Assembly (NCBI GenBank): GCA_042663485.1
Contig: JBHTAF010000001.1
Strand: one strand, 5' to 3'
DNA length: 64,000 nucleotides
DNA from: Natronosalvus sp042663485
GTDB lineage: Archaea > Halobacteriota > Halobacteria > Halobacteriales > Natrialbaceae
Made by a program: the position numbers and the translations under genes. Of this stretch, positions 1 to 7,368 are shown piece after piece; position 1 is the stretch's first letter, and the number at the start of each line of letters is the position of its first letter. The notes under the pieces were generated by a model that saw nothing but the letters and a program-made list of their open reading frames with translations, was not told where the DNA came from and did no database searches.

Positions 1-2
1 GG

Positions 3-464
3 CGGACGCCTCGCCGGACGGGAACGCCGACGATTCGATCACTCGCGGGCGAGCGAGTCGAGGACGACCTGGATCGCGTCCTCGAGTTGCTGGAGAAACT
101 ACCGGAGGGAGCGACGGTGATCGTCGACGTCGTCGACGCCCTCGAGCGGGCGGATCGACGGCCCTATCGGGAGTTCCTCTCGTCGGTTGTCGAACGAGTG
201 GTCGAGACAGAGAGCGTGGTCGTCCTGTACGGTCTGCGTGACGGCCACGAGCCACGGAACCGGCGGCTGACGGTACAGGTTTCAGACGTGGTGTTCGAGG
301 TCCCGTCGCCGAATCGTGGTGGAGCCGTAGGAACCGATCCGCGGGTACGGGTCAGCAAGTGTCGCTTCGGGCGTACGATTGCCGAACCCGCCACCGGTAA
401 ACGGGGGTCGCTCGAGGAGCCGACGGCGGCTGGAAACGAGGGTGAACCTGTCGAGTCAGACTGA
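3..464 (+). CDS. C-terminal part of a RecA-like (Rad55/KaiC-type) haloarchaeal protein, 5' truncated by the window edge
   Basis: The reading frame is open from the window edge and ends at 464. The visible part contains a hydrophobic strand followed by acidic residues (EGATVIVDVVDAL, like a Walker B strand), a second strand (SVVVLYGLRD) and a later VSDVVFEVP strand. This is the order seen in the C-terminal half of haloarchaeal RecA-superfamily signalling proteins of the DUF7504/DUF7125 type. The P-loop would lie outside the window. Codon choice over the first 40-50 bases looks more natural one frame earlier, so either the gene or the sequence may carry a frame change there. Family placement rests on pattern only. 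Confidence 0.5.
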   Translation, partial: RTPRRTGTPTIRSLAGERVEDDLDRVLELLEKLPEGATVIVDVVDALERADRRPYREFLSSVVERVVETESVVVLYGLRDGHEPRNRRLTVQVSDVVFEVPSPNRGGAVGTDPRVRVSKCRFGRTIAEPATGKRGSLEEPTAAGNEGEPVESD

Positions 465-567
465 CTCGAGAACGGGTGATCCGGTGACTCGAGCGGTGCC
501 GGTGTCGTCGGTCGAGTCCAGGCGGTGCTGGTCGGGTACAAGCGGTGTCGTCGGTCGGAGTACAGAA

Positions 568-1773
568 TCAGGCCTCCCGCTCGAGCACCTCGACGCCGAC
601 CAGCGTATCACCCGTGAGCGCCCGAACGTAGGCGCCGCCCGCGATGGAGACGTGAGAGAAGTCGGCCTCGTCGAGCCCGTACATTTCGATGGCTCGTGAG
701 GTGTCGCCCCCACCGACGACCGAGAAGCAATCGGTTTCGGCGATGGTGCGGAGGACTTCGACGGTCCCGTCCGCAAACCGCTCGTCCTCGAAGACGCCCA
801 GTGCGCCCTTCACGAATACCGCCTCGGAGTCCCGGACGAGACCGGCGTACGTGTCGGCGGTGTCGCTGCCCACGTCGAGGTAGGAGGTGTCCTTCTCGAG
901 GCCCTCGACGTCGGTTTCCGCGCGGTCGCCGTCGTCGCCCTCGTAGGCGAGGTCCGTCGCGAGGGTCAGTCGGTCGCCGTATGTCTCGAGGATGCGCTCG
1001 ATGGTGTCGGCGTGGTCGTCCCACTGGTGGTCGAAGAACTCGGTGCCGTCGACGTCGTAGCCCACGTCGTGGCCCGCAGCCCGGAGGAAGAGTTCGCCGA
1101 CGATGCCACCCAGGCAGAAGCGATCGACCGTCTCGTCGACCTGCTCGATGACCGGGATGAGGTCCTCGGCTTTGGTGCCACCGAGCACCATAGTGACGGG
1201 ACCGTCGAACTCGCGGTCCTGGATCGCGGAGTTGGCGGTGTACTCGGCGTCCATCACCGGCCCCGCGTAGGCGTCTAGCACGAGCGGGAAGCCGACCAGC
1301 GAGGCGTGGGCGCGGTGGGCCGCAGAGTAGGCGTCGTTGACGTAGGCGTCGAAGTTCGGGGCGAGGGTTCGCACGAACTCGCTCTCGGCGTGTTCCTCGG
1401 GCTCCTTCTCGGGGAGTTCGTCCTCGCACATGCGGACGTTCTCGAGCACCAGGACGTCGCCGGCCTCGAGATCGTCGATGGCCTCGAGGGCCGCCTCGCC
1501 GTAGGTGTCAGCGACGAAGTCGACGGGTCGATCGAGGTGGTCGGCGAGGATCTCGGCGTGACTCTCGAGCGAGATAAACGTGTCCCGACCGGGTCGGCCC
1601 TGGTGAGCCATGATGGCGACGGCGTGGCCGTCCTCGAGCAGCGCGCGAATCGAGTCGGCGTGTCGAGCGAAGCGCCGGTTGTTCTGGGCACGCCCGTCCT
1701 CGACGGGCGCGTTGAGGTCGACGCGGACGAGCAGTCGTTGGCCTGGCTCGAGGTCGTCGATGGTGTCGAACAT
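568..1773 (-). CDS. pgk: Phosphoglycerate kinase
   Basis: A 401-residue cytoplasmic enzyme that interconverts 1,3-bisphosphoglycerate plus ADP and 3-phosphoglycerate plus ATP in glycolysis and gluconeogenesis. The N-terminal substrate half begins with the family pattern RVDLNAPVEDG and later has HQGRPG and LENVRM. The C-terminal nucleotide half has LGGTKAEDLIPV, FVKGALGVFED and the glycine-rich VGGGDTSRA. Length is normal. It lies 88 bases downstream of gapA on the same strand but has its own TATA-like box, CTTTTAAG on the minus strand (1798-1805), 25-32 bases before the ATG. It can therefore be transcribed both with gapA and alone. The pgk-gap pairing is conserved in haloarchaea. Confidence 0.97.
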   Translation of the reverse strand: MFDTIDDLEPGQRLLVRVDLNAPVEDGRAQNNRRFARHADSIRALLEDGHAVAIMAHQGRPGRDTFISLESHAEILADHLDRPVDFVADTYGEAALEAIDDLEAGDVLVLENVRMCEDELPEKEPEEHAESEFVRTLAPNFDAYVNDAYSAAHRAHASLVGFPLVLDAYAGPVMDAEYTANSAIQDREFDGPVTMVLGGTKAEDLIPVIEQVDETVDRFCLGGIVGELFLRAAGHDVGYDVDGTEFFDHQWDDHADTIERILETYGDRLTLATDLAYEGDDGDRAETDVEGLEKDTSYLDVGSDTADTYAGLVRDSEAVFVKGALGVFEDERFADGTVEVLRTIAETDCFSVVGGGDTSRAIEMYGLDEADFSHVSIAGGAYVRALTGDTLVGVEVLEREA

Positions 1774-1797
1774 ATCCGTACGCGCGTCACGCGATCG

Positions 1798-1805
1798 CTT
1801 AAAAG
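1798..1805 (-). promoter_or_regulatory. TATA-like box of pgk
   Basis: CTTTTAAG read on the minus strand, centred about 28 bases before the pgk ATG. This is the spacing expected for a leaderless haloarchaeal transcript. Confidence 0.55.
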
Positions 1806-1861
1806 GGACGGAATTACCAGGTGTTTCGTCCGGACCGTCGCGAACGACGACTCGAGTGGGG

Positions 1862-2929
1862 CTACTGCGTCGGGGCTTCCGCTTCAGCCTCGTCCTCGGC
1901 GATCACGTACGTCGCGAGGTCGAGCATGCGGTTCGAGAAGCCGTACTCGTTGTCGTACCACGTGAGGATCTTCACGAGACCGTCCTCGAGCACCATCGCG
2001 GACTCGAGGTCGACGTACGAGGAGAACGGGAGGCCGACGATGTCCCGGGAGACGATTTCCTCGTCGGTGTAGCCGAGCACGCCGACGAGGTCGCCGTCAG
2101 CGGCTTCGCGGATGGCGGCCTCGAGGTCGTCTTTCGTGACGTCGGCTTCGAGGTCGACCGTCAGGTCGGTGATCGAGCCGTTGGGGACGGGGACGCGAAT
2201 CGCCATGCCGTCGAGTTTCCCCTCGAGTTCGGGGAGGACCTCGGTGGTGGCGATGGCGGCGCCGGTCGTCGTGGGGATGATGTTCTCGGCGGCGGCGCGA
2301 CCGCGGCGGCGCTTCGATTCGGGACCGTCGACGAGCGACTGGGTGCCGGTGTAGGCGTGGACCGTGGTGAGCAGGCCCGAAGCGATGCCGAACTCCTCGT
2401 CGAGCACCTTGGCGACAGGGGCGACGCTGTTCGTGGTACAGGAGGCGTTCGAGAGAATGTCCTCGCCCTCGTACTCGTCGTGGTTGACGCCGTAGACGAA
2501 CATCGAGACGTCCTTCTCGCCTTTCGGGGGCGCGGAGATGATGACCTTGTCGGCGCCTGCCTCGAGGTGCATAGCAGCGTCGTCGTGGGAGCGAAACAGA
2601 CCGGTCGCCTCGAAGGCGACGTCGACGTCGAACTCCTCCCACGGTAACTCGGCGGGGTCGCGCTCGTTGAGCAGTTGGATCTCCTGGCCGCCGACGAACA
2701 GGGTGTCACCGTCGCGCTCGACGTCGTCGAGGCGACCGTGGACGGAGTCGTACCGGAGCAGGTACTCCATGTCGTCGTTGTCCATCACGTCGTTGATCGC
2801 GACGATCTCGATCCCGTTGTACTCGAGGGACGCGCGCAGGACGTTCCGACCGATGCGACCGAATCCGTTGAGGCCGACGCGAACGACGCCCTCCGTGGAA
2901 GTGTCTTCGGCGAATGAATGTTCACTCAT
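1862..2929 (-). CDS. gapA: NAD-type (bacterial-like, type I) glyceraldehyde-3-phosphate dehydrogenase, GapI
   Basis: A 355-residue GAPDH of the bacterial/eukaryotic class, the catabolic GapI of haloarchaea, which makes 1,3-bisphosphoglycerate from glyceraldehyde 3-phosphate. After a short acidic extension of about 14 residues comes the Rossmann motif NGFGRIGRN (21-29). AINDVMDN carries an Asp that favours NAD. The catalytic cysteine C164 lies in NASCTTNSVAP, and WYDNEYGFSNRM is the C-terminal signature. The gene heads the gapA-pgk pair. Its TATA box (2953-2959) sits between the arms of an inverted repeat, and a TrmB-like site overlaps the start codon. Both suggest repression, most likely when sugar is absent. 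Its anabolic counterpart gapB starts 326 bases away on the other strand. Confidence 0.96.
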   Translation of the reverse strand: MSEHSFAEDTSTEGVVRVGLNGFGRIGRNVLRASLEYNGIEIVAINDVMDNDDMEYLLRYDSVHGRLDDVERDGDTLFVGGQEIQLLNERDPAELPWEEFDVDVAFEATGLFRSHDDAAMHLEAGADKVIISAPPKGEKDVSMFVYGVNHDEYEGEDILSNASCTTNSVAPVAKVLDEEFGIASGLLTTVHAYTGTQSLVDGPESKRRRGRAAAENIIPTTTGAAIATTEVLPELEGKLDGMAIRVPVPNGSITDLTVDLEADVTKDDLEAAIREAADGDLVGVLGYTDEEIVSRDIVGLPFSSYVDLESAMVLEDGLVKILTWYDNEYGFSNRMLDLATYVIAEDEAEAEAPTQ

Positions 2930-2938
2930 ATCTGAGTA
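2923..2938. promoter_or_regulatory. TrmB-like site overlapping the gapA start codon
   Basis: The sequence CACT-CATATCT-GAGTA matches the published Halobacterium TrmB consensus TACT-N7/8-GAGTA at all but one specified base. The gapA ATG (2927-2929 on the minus strand) lies inside it. Binding at or just after the start of a leaderless transcript would be expected to repress. No binding data are available. Confidence 0.45.
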
Positions 2939-2942
2939 CTAA

Positions 2943-2982
2943 GCTGTCCAGGGTTAAAGTAGTTGCCCTGGCTCTGGACAGC
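2943..2982. promoter_or_regulatory. Inverted repeat enclosing the gapA TATA box
   Basis: Outer arms GCTGTCCAG (2943-2951) and CTGGACAGC (2974-2982) are perfect 9-base complements. Inner arms CCAGGG (2948-2953) and CCCTGG (2966-2971) also pair. The TATA-like CTTTAAC of gapA (minus strand, 2953-2959) lies between them, about 27 bases before the ATG. The position suits an operator that blocks TBP/TFB, or a DNA hairpin. Confidence 0.5.
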
Positions 2983-3182
2983 GTCCGATGTACCTTGGAT
3001 CCTATACTAACAGGCAGAGCGTAATTAACACCAGGGATGTTCGAACGTTCTGTCACACGAGACCGACGTACCGGGGTCGGTATAGGACCCACTAAACCCC
3101 GTTTATGAAAAAATTAAAAGATATATATTCGGCCGTGTGTCTCGTTATCAACCCGACGCAGTCTTCCGATTATTATCTCGAG

Positions 3183-3198
3183 TACTCAATTACGAGTT
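3183..3198 (+). promoter_or_regulatory. TrmB-like site upstream of gapB
   Basis: TACT-CAATTAC-GAGTT fits TACT-N7-GAGTA except for the last base. It ends about 25 bases before the TATA-like AATTATA of gapB (3223-3229) and about 58 before the ATG. This is the upstream position in which TrmB is reported to activate gluconeogenic genes. Confidence 0.45.
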
Positions 3199-3255
3199 AA
3201 CATCTATCAGTCTGTCCGAAACAATTATACCCGTCGCCGGTGGAGTGGACCTCGT

Positions 3256-4326
3256 ATGCTCCGCGTCGGAATCAACGGATATGGAACCATCGGGAAACGC
3301 GTCGCGGACGCCGTCTCGGCGCAACCCGACATGGAACTCTGTGGCGTCGCCAAGGTCAGCCCCGACTACGTCGCCATCGGCGCCGTCGAGGCCGGCTACC
3401 CCCTCTACGTGGTCGACGAAACGCGGATCGAGGAATTCCGCGAGATCGGCGTCGACGTTGCCGGCACGGTCGACGAACTCGTCGAGGCAAGCGATGTCGT
3501 CGTCGACGCAACGCCCTCCGGGATCGGTGCCGAAAACCGTTCGCTGTACGAACGCCACGACACGCCAGCGATCTTCCAGGGCGGCGAGGACGCCACCGTT
3601 GCCGAAGTGAGCTTCAACGCCCGCGTGAACTACGACGAGGCCGAAGACGCCGACTACGTCCGCGTCGTCTCCTGTAACACGACCGGACTATCCCGGCTCG
3701 TCGCCCCGCTCGAGGAGGCCTACGGCATCGAGAAGGTACGGGCGACGCTGGTTCGACGCGGCGGCGACCCCAACCAGACCGGCCGCGGCCCGATCAACGA
3801 CGCCGTCCCCGACCCCGTCTCCATCCCCTCCCACCACGGTCCCGATGTGCAGACGCTCTTCCCCAAACTCGACATCGACACCATCGGCCTGAAGGTGCCG
3901 ACGACGATGATGCACGTCCACGCCATCAACGTCACCCTCGAGAACCCGCCTGCGAGCGAAGACGACGTGCGCGACCTGCTCGCGGCCCAGGAGCGAACTA
4001 TCATGGTCCCCGAGTATGCCCGCATCGACGGCGCCGGGACGCTCAAGGACATGGCGGCCGACGCCGGTCGACCCCGCGGCGACATCTGGGAGAACTGCAT
4101 CTGGGAGGAGTCAGTCACGCTCCAGGGTTCGGACCTCTACTGCATGCAGGCGATCCACCAGGAGTCCGACGTCGTTCCCGAGAACGTCGACGCCCTGCGT
4201 GCGATTTCGGGCCACCTGTCGGGTCCCGAAAGTCGGTCGCTAACGAACGAGACGCTCGGCATCGGCTTCGGAGGGCTTCGCGACCGGCCGGTGAAGCGAC
4301 TCGATACGCAGACGGCCGACGACTGA
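3256..4326 (+). CDS. gapB: Archaeal-type (type II) phosphorylating glyceraldehyde-3-phosphate dehydrogenase, GapII
   Basis: A 356-residue GAPDH of the archaeal class, used by haloarchaea in the gluconeogenic direction (1,3-bisphosphoglycerate to glyceraldehyde 3-phosphate). The Rossmann motif is GINGYGTIGKRVADAV (5-20). DATPSGIGAENR follows, and the catalytic cysteine C140 lies in VVSCNTTGL. RRGGDPNQTGRGPINDA and KVPTTMMHVHAINV are typical of the archaeal family, and length is normal. The leaderless promoter AATTATA lies 27 bases before the ATG, with the TrmB-like site above it. Finding both GAPDH classes side by side and divergent matches the arrangement known from Haloferax. Confidence 0.95.
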   Translation: MLRVGINGYGTIGKRVADAVSAQPDMELCGVAKVSPDYVAIGAVEAGYPLYVVDETRIEEFREIGVDVAGTVDELVEASDVVVDATPSGIGAENRSLYERHDTPAIFQGGEDATVAEVSFNARVNYDEAEDADYVRVVSCNTTGLSRLVAPLEEAYGIEKVRATLVRRGGDPNQTGRGPINDAVPDPVSIPSHHGPDVQTLFPKLDIDTIGLKVPTTMMHVHAINVTLENPPASEDDVRDLLAAQERTIMVPEYARIDGAGTLKDMAADAGRPRGDIWENCIWEESVTLQGSDLYCMQAIHQESDVVPENVDALRAISGHLSGPESRSLTNETLGIGFGGLRDRPVKRLDTQTADD

Positions 4327-4513
4327 TTGCTGACGGCTGAACTAACGGCTGACGACTGGCGACTACCAATTCACGTTCCATCCTCCAACCACTCCGTTTC
4401 ACATCGAAATCGCCAGCGACAGCAGAGTCGCCGTCACTCGAGCACATCGATCCCGTTCTCAGGATCTCGCCTCGAGGAATACCTTTTTGCACCTGCCACT
4501 TCTAGAGTCCCTC

Positions 4514-4909
4514 ATGCGCCGAGACGACCGCGACGAACCCTTTGACGACCTCTTTCGAGAGATTGAGCGGATGATGAACGACATGATGGCTGGCGGAGAC
4601 GTCGGCTTCGAGTCGCGGACGGACACCGACGCCGGCTTCGGCGCCGACACTCACGTCGACGTCCACGACACCGAAGAGGAAGTCCGCGTCATCGCCGACC
4701 TCCCCGGCGTCGAAAAGCAGAACATCGAACTCGAGTGCGACGGAAAGACGCTCACCATCTCCGCCCGGAGCGACCACCGCGAGTACGACGAGCGCGTCTC
4801 CCTTCCCCGCCGGGTCAACGAACACACCGCCTCCGCGACCTACAACAACGGGGTGCTCGAGGTCGTCTTCGAGCCCGCCGAGCAGTCCTCGGACATCAGC
4901 CTCGAGTAG
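4514..4909 (+). CDS. hsp20: Small heat-shock protein, Hsp20/alpha-crystallin family
   Basis: A 131-residue cytoplasmic chaperone that holds unfolding proteins. The N-terminal arm (about 1-45) has DDLFREIERMMNDMM. The alpha-crystallin domain follows, with VDVHDTEEEVRVIADLPGVEKQNIEL, the strand KTLTISAR, and the end motif YNNGVLEVVF, the usual NGVLEI-like signature. No C-terminal IXI motif is visible. An in-frame earlier TTG exists, but the ATG at 4514 gives the normal start for this family. It is a single gene on plus after gapB, separated by about 190 bases. Confidence 0.9.
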   Translation: MRRDDRDEPFDDLFREIERMMNDMMAGGDVGFESRTDTDAGFGADTHVDVHDTEEEVRVIADLPGVEKQNIELECDGKTLTISARSDHREYDERVSLPRRVNEHTASATYNNGVLEVVFEPAEQSSDISLE

Positions 4910-5125
4910 CGGTATCGCAAGCGGTCTCGGTACGCAGTCGGTTTTTCCTCGCGTCTGTGCCGATCAGTGCCTACCCCCTCCCCTTGACCCCTATCACCGG
5001 TCACCGACGGTTACCAGCGGCCACCACACTACCGACACCCGTCGAGTACGATCACACAACGACCGTCTGGCTGTTGGCTGCAACTGTAAACAGTTATCCG
5101 ACTGCGCGCGCAACCCACCCACAAG

Positions 5126-5842
5126 ATGGCCAAGGACGTCAAACCCACCCGGAAAGAGTTGATGCAGATCGAGGATCGCATCGACCTCTCCGAGCGCGGG
5201 CACGGGACGCTCGAGAAGAAACGCGACGGGCTGATCATGGAGTTCATGGACATCCTGGACCAGGCCCAGGACGTCCGGGGCGAACTCTCGGAGGACTACG
5301 AGCGCGCCCAGAAGACGATCAACATGGCGCGTGCGATGGAAGGCGACGTCGCCGTTCGTGGGGCGGCCGCCGCCCTGCAGGAACACCCCGAGATCACGAC
5401 CGAGTCGAAGAACATCATGGGCGTCGTCGTCCCCCAGATCGAGTCCTCGAAGGTCACGAAGAGCCTCGACCAACGTGGCTACGGGATCATGGGCACCTCC
5501 GCACGCATCGACGAGGCCGCCGAAGCCTACGAGGACCTCCTCCAGAGCATTATCCTCGCCGCCGAGGTCGAGACGGCGATGAAGAAGATGCTGCGGGAGA
5601 TCGAAACCACCAAACGGCGCGTCAACGCCCTCGAGTTCAAACTCCTGCCCGACCTATACGAGAACAAGGAGTACATCGAGCAGAAACTCGAGGAGCAAGA
5701 ACGCGAGGAGATTTTCCGGCTCAAGAAGATCAAGGAGAAGAAAGAGGCAGAGGAAGACGAAGAGGAGGAACTCGTCGGTACTCCGCGCGACGCCGAGGAG
5801 CACGAACCCGCGACCGCGAGCGGCGTTCCCGGAACCAACTAG
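5126..5842 (+). CDS. atpD: A-type ATP synthase subunit D
   Basis: A 238-residue central-stalk subunit that rotates inside the A3B3 head of the archaeal A1A0 ATP synthase. The N terminus has VKPTRKELMQIEDRIDLSERGHGTLEKKRDGL, the KPTR...L..LK..L....G...LK pattern of the D family. Two long helices with the conserved RRVNALEFKLLP pair as an antiparallel coiled coil. The C-terminal tail is strongly charged (KEKKEAEEDEEEE), which is typical for halophiles. The other ATP synthase genes are not next to it: hsp20 precedes and a small zinc-ribbon gene follows after 31 bases. A weak TATA-like motif, AGTTATC, lies about 30 bases before the ATG. Confidence 0.95.
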   Translation: MAKDVKPTRKELMQIEDRIDLSERGHGTLEKKRDGLIMEFMDILDQAQDVRGELSEDYERAQKTINMARAMEGDVAVRGAAAALQEHPEITTESKNIMGVVVPQIESSKVTKSLDQRGYGIMGTSARIDEAAEAYEDLLQSIILAAEVETAMKKMLREIETTKRRVNALEFKLLPDLYENKEYIEQKLEEQEREEIFRLKKIKEKKEAEEDEEEELVGTPRDAEEHEPATASGVPGTN

Positions 5843-5873
5843 GACCCAGCACCGTCGACACGCATTTATCTCG

Positions 5874-6260
5874 ATGAACTGCTCCTGTGACGTCGACCCA
5901 ATTACCTTCGCGGTTTCATCCTCGATTCGAGCCTACGCTCCCGAAGAGGCCGACGCGGCGGCAATCTGTCCGCACTGCCTTCGCGTCGAGCCCGCCAGCT
6001 CTGGGGCGGGCGATCCCGACTTCTCGCGCGTGAGTACGTCGTTTCCGTCAGGCGACGCGGGAATCTCACTGGCGCTCGCGATCGGACTCTGTGACTCGCT
6101 GGCGACGAACCGCACGAAACTCGAGGGCGCCCTCGAGGCGGTCGAGCGTCACGGGGCCGACCCACTGCTGGCCATCGATCGGGTGCTCGCCGAGCCGTCG
6201 GTCGAGCCAGCGGTCGACCTCGAGCGCCGGCGTCATCAGCTCGAACAGCTACTCTACTGA
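5874..6260 (+). CDS. Small cysteine-containing haloarchaeal protein of unknown function (DUF6276-like)
   Basis: A 128-residue protein starting MNCSCD with a second pair ICPHC (C32, C35), so C3/C5 and C32/C35 could bind zinc as a ribbon. The middle part is hydrophobic but not convincingly transmembrane (GISLALAIGLCDSL). The C-terminal third is helical and charged (VDLERRRHQLEQLLY). It lies 31 bases after atpD on the same strand and is probably cotranscribed with it. This neighbourhood is, to my knowledge, shared by other haloarchaea. I cannot assign a function, and the DUF number is from memory. Confidence 0.6.
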   Translation: MNCSCDVDPITFAVSSSIRAYAPEEADAAAICPHCLRVEPASSGAGDPDFSRVSTSFPSGDAGISLALAIGLCDSLATNRTKLEGALEAVERHGADPLLAIDRVLAEPSVEPAVDLERRRHQLEQLLY

Positions 6261-6372
6261 TCGGGCGATCGGCGTTGCGAGCCACGGGGCTCAGGGGCTA
6301 CAGGGCCTTGAGGCTACAGTGGCTACAGGGCTACTCGAGCGACGTCACTCGGTTCTGGAACTCGCGCGCAGT

Positions 6373-7155
6373 CTACTCCGGCGGCTGCAGCGCCGTTGCC
6401 GTAGAGCGAATCTGTCGAAACGCATCGCGCCCCCACTCGTAGGCCGCCTGCGAGTCGTTCTCGATGACCCCCTGGACGTCGCCCTCGTTCGTGAGAGTGA
6501 CGAACGTGTACGTCTTCGCCGGCAGCTCGAGGACCGCCAGCCCGTACGGAATCTCCTCGACCGTCGCCGCTTCGAACGCATCCACCTCGAGGAAGCGCTC
6601 GAGGGCATCAGTGGAGGTCTCGAGGAGAAACGACAGGAGGTCGTCCGTCAGAACGACCTCGACCGCGAGGTCGCCGTCGGCCGTTTGATCGGCGAGAATA
6701 CGACGAAACTGCGGCGTGCGTTCGGTGGCGCCGAGTGCCCAGACCCGGTCCGCGTCTCGCATACGGTCGGCGATCCGTTCGACCGGCGCGTTCGGCGCGT
6801 GCGAACTGGGTTCGTGGATCGTCGCCCCCTCCAGAACCGCCATCGACAGCGGAGCGTCGGGCGGGGCGAACTGCAGGACGTGACTGGCCGACGTGATGGA
6901 TTCGAGGGCTCGCTGGCTCCGACGGTACTCCTCGAGGGCGAGTCGACCCGCAGTGGTCAGCCGTACCGACCCGTCGCGACGCTCGAGGAAGTGAGAGGTC
7001 TCGAGTTCGCGGATGGCGCGGTCGAGCGTCGACGACGAGCAGTCGATGGCGTCGAGGAGGTCGCCTTTCGCCCGCGGTCCCGTCTCGAGTGCTGCCAGCA
7101 GCGGGTGACGGCGGGACACCACCTCGAGCGGGGCGGCGGGCGAAGGCGAGGTCAT
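6373..7155 (-). CDS. HTH transcriptional regulator with a C-terminal sensor-like domain
   Basis: A 260-residue protein. Residues about 15-75 form a winged helix (RRHPLLAALETGPRAKGDLLDAIDCSSSTLDRAIRELE, then wing RRDGSVRLTTAGRLALEEY). The remaining about 170 residues are an alpha/beta domain like the FilR1/DUF1724 middle domain found in many haloarchaeal HTH proteins. It is predicted to bind DNA, but the ligand is unknown. It is flanked on both sides by short degenerate repeats (6268-6345 and 7330-7368). There is no obvious operon partner: upstream on the same strand lies aRF1, after about 210 bases. Confidence 0.75.
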   Translation of the reverse strand: MTSPSPAAPLEVVSRRHPLLAALETGPRAKGDLLDAIDCSSSTLDRAIRELETSHFLERRDGSVRLTTAGRLALEEYRRSQRALESITSASHVLQFAPPDAPLSMAVLEGATIHEPSSHAPNAPVERIADRMRDADRVWALGATERTPQFRRILADQTADGDLAVEVVLTDDLLSFLLETSTDALERFLEVDAFEAATVEEIPYGLAVLELPAKTYTFVTLTNEGDVQGVIENDSQAAYEWGRDAFRQIRSTATALQPPE

Positions 7156-7368
7156 CGTTCGTCATCGACTCCTCTGCTCGTGGTAAAAAGTCTCTCGGTC
7201 GTTCACGACTTGCGATTCACGACTCGTGACTCGTAACTCGGAACTCGTGGTTCGTCGTTCCAACTGGACAACGGGTCGAGAGAGCTACCGCCGGCTACCG
7301 CCACTCGAGGAGTCGACAGGAAGGTCGGATCGCTGTAGCTGCCTGGATGCCTAAGCTGCTTGAGCCGC

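Larger units (their letters stand above)
2930..3255. promoter_or_regulatory. Divergent control region between gapA and gapB
   Basis: A stretch of 326 bases without a gene. From the gapA side it holds the TrmB-like site, the inverted repeat around the gapA TATA box, an AT-rich block (about 3103-3129, containing GATATATATTC), a second TrmB-like site (3183-3198) and the gapB TATA-like AATTATA (3223-3229). A further imperfect inverted repeat CCGAC...GTCGG lies near 3062-3079. I see no open frame with coding character. Confidence 0.6.

Noticed and set aside
493..565. Short repeats (GCGGTG...GTCGTCGGTCG) between the first gene and pgk
   Set aside because: Only two imperfect copies without regular spacing. 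No function can be argued.
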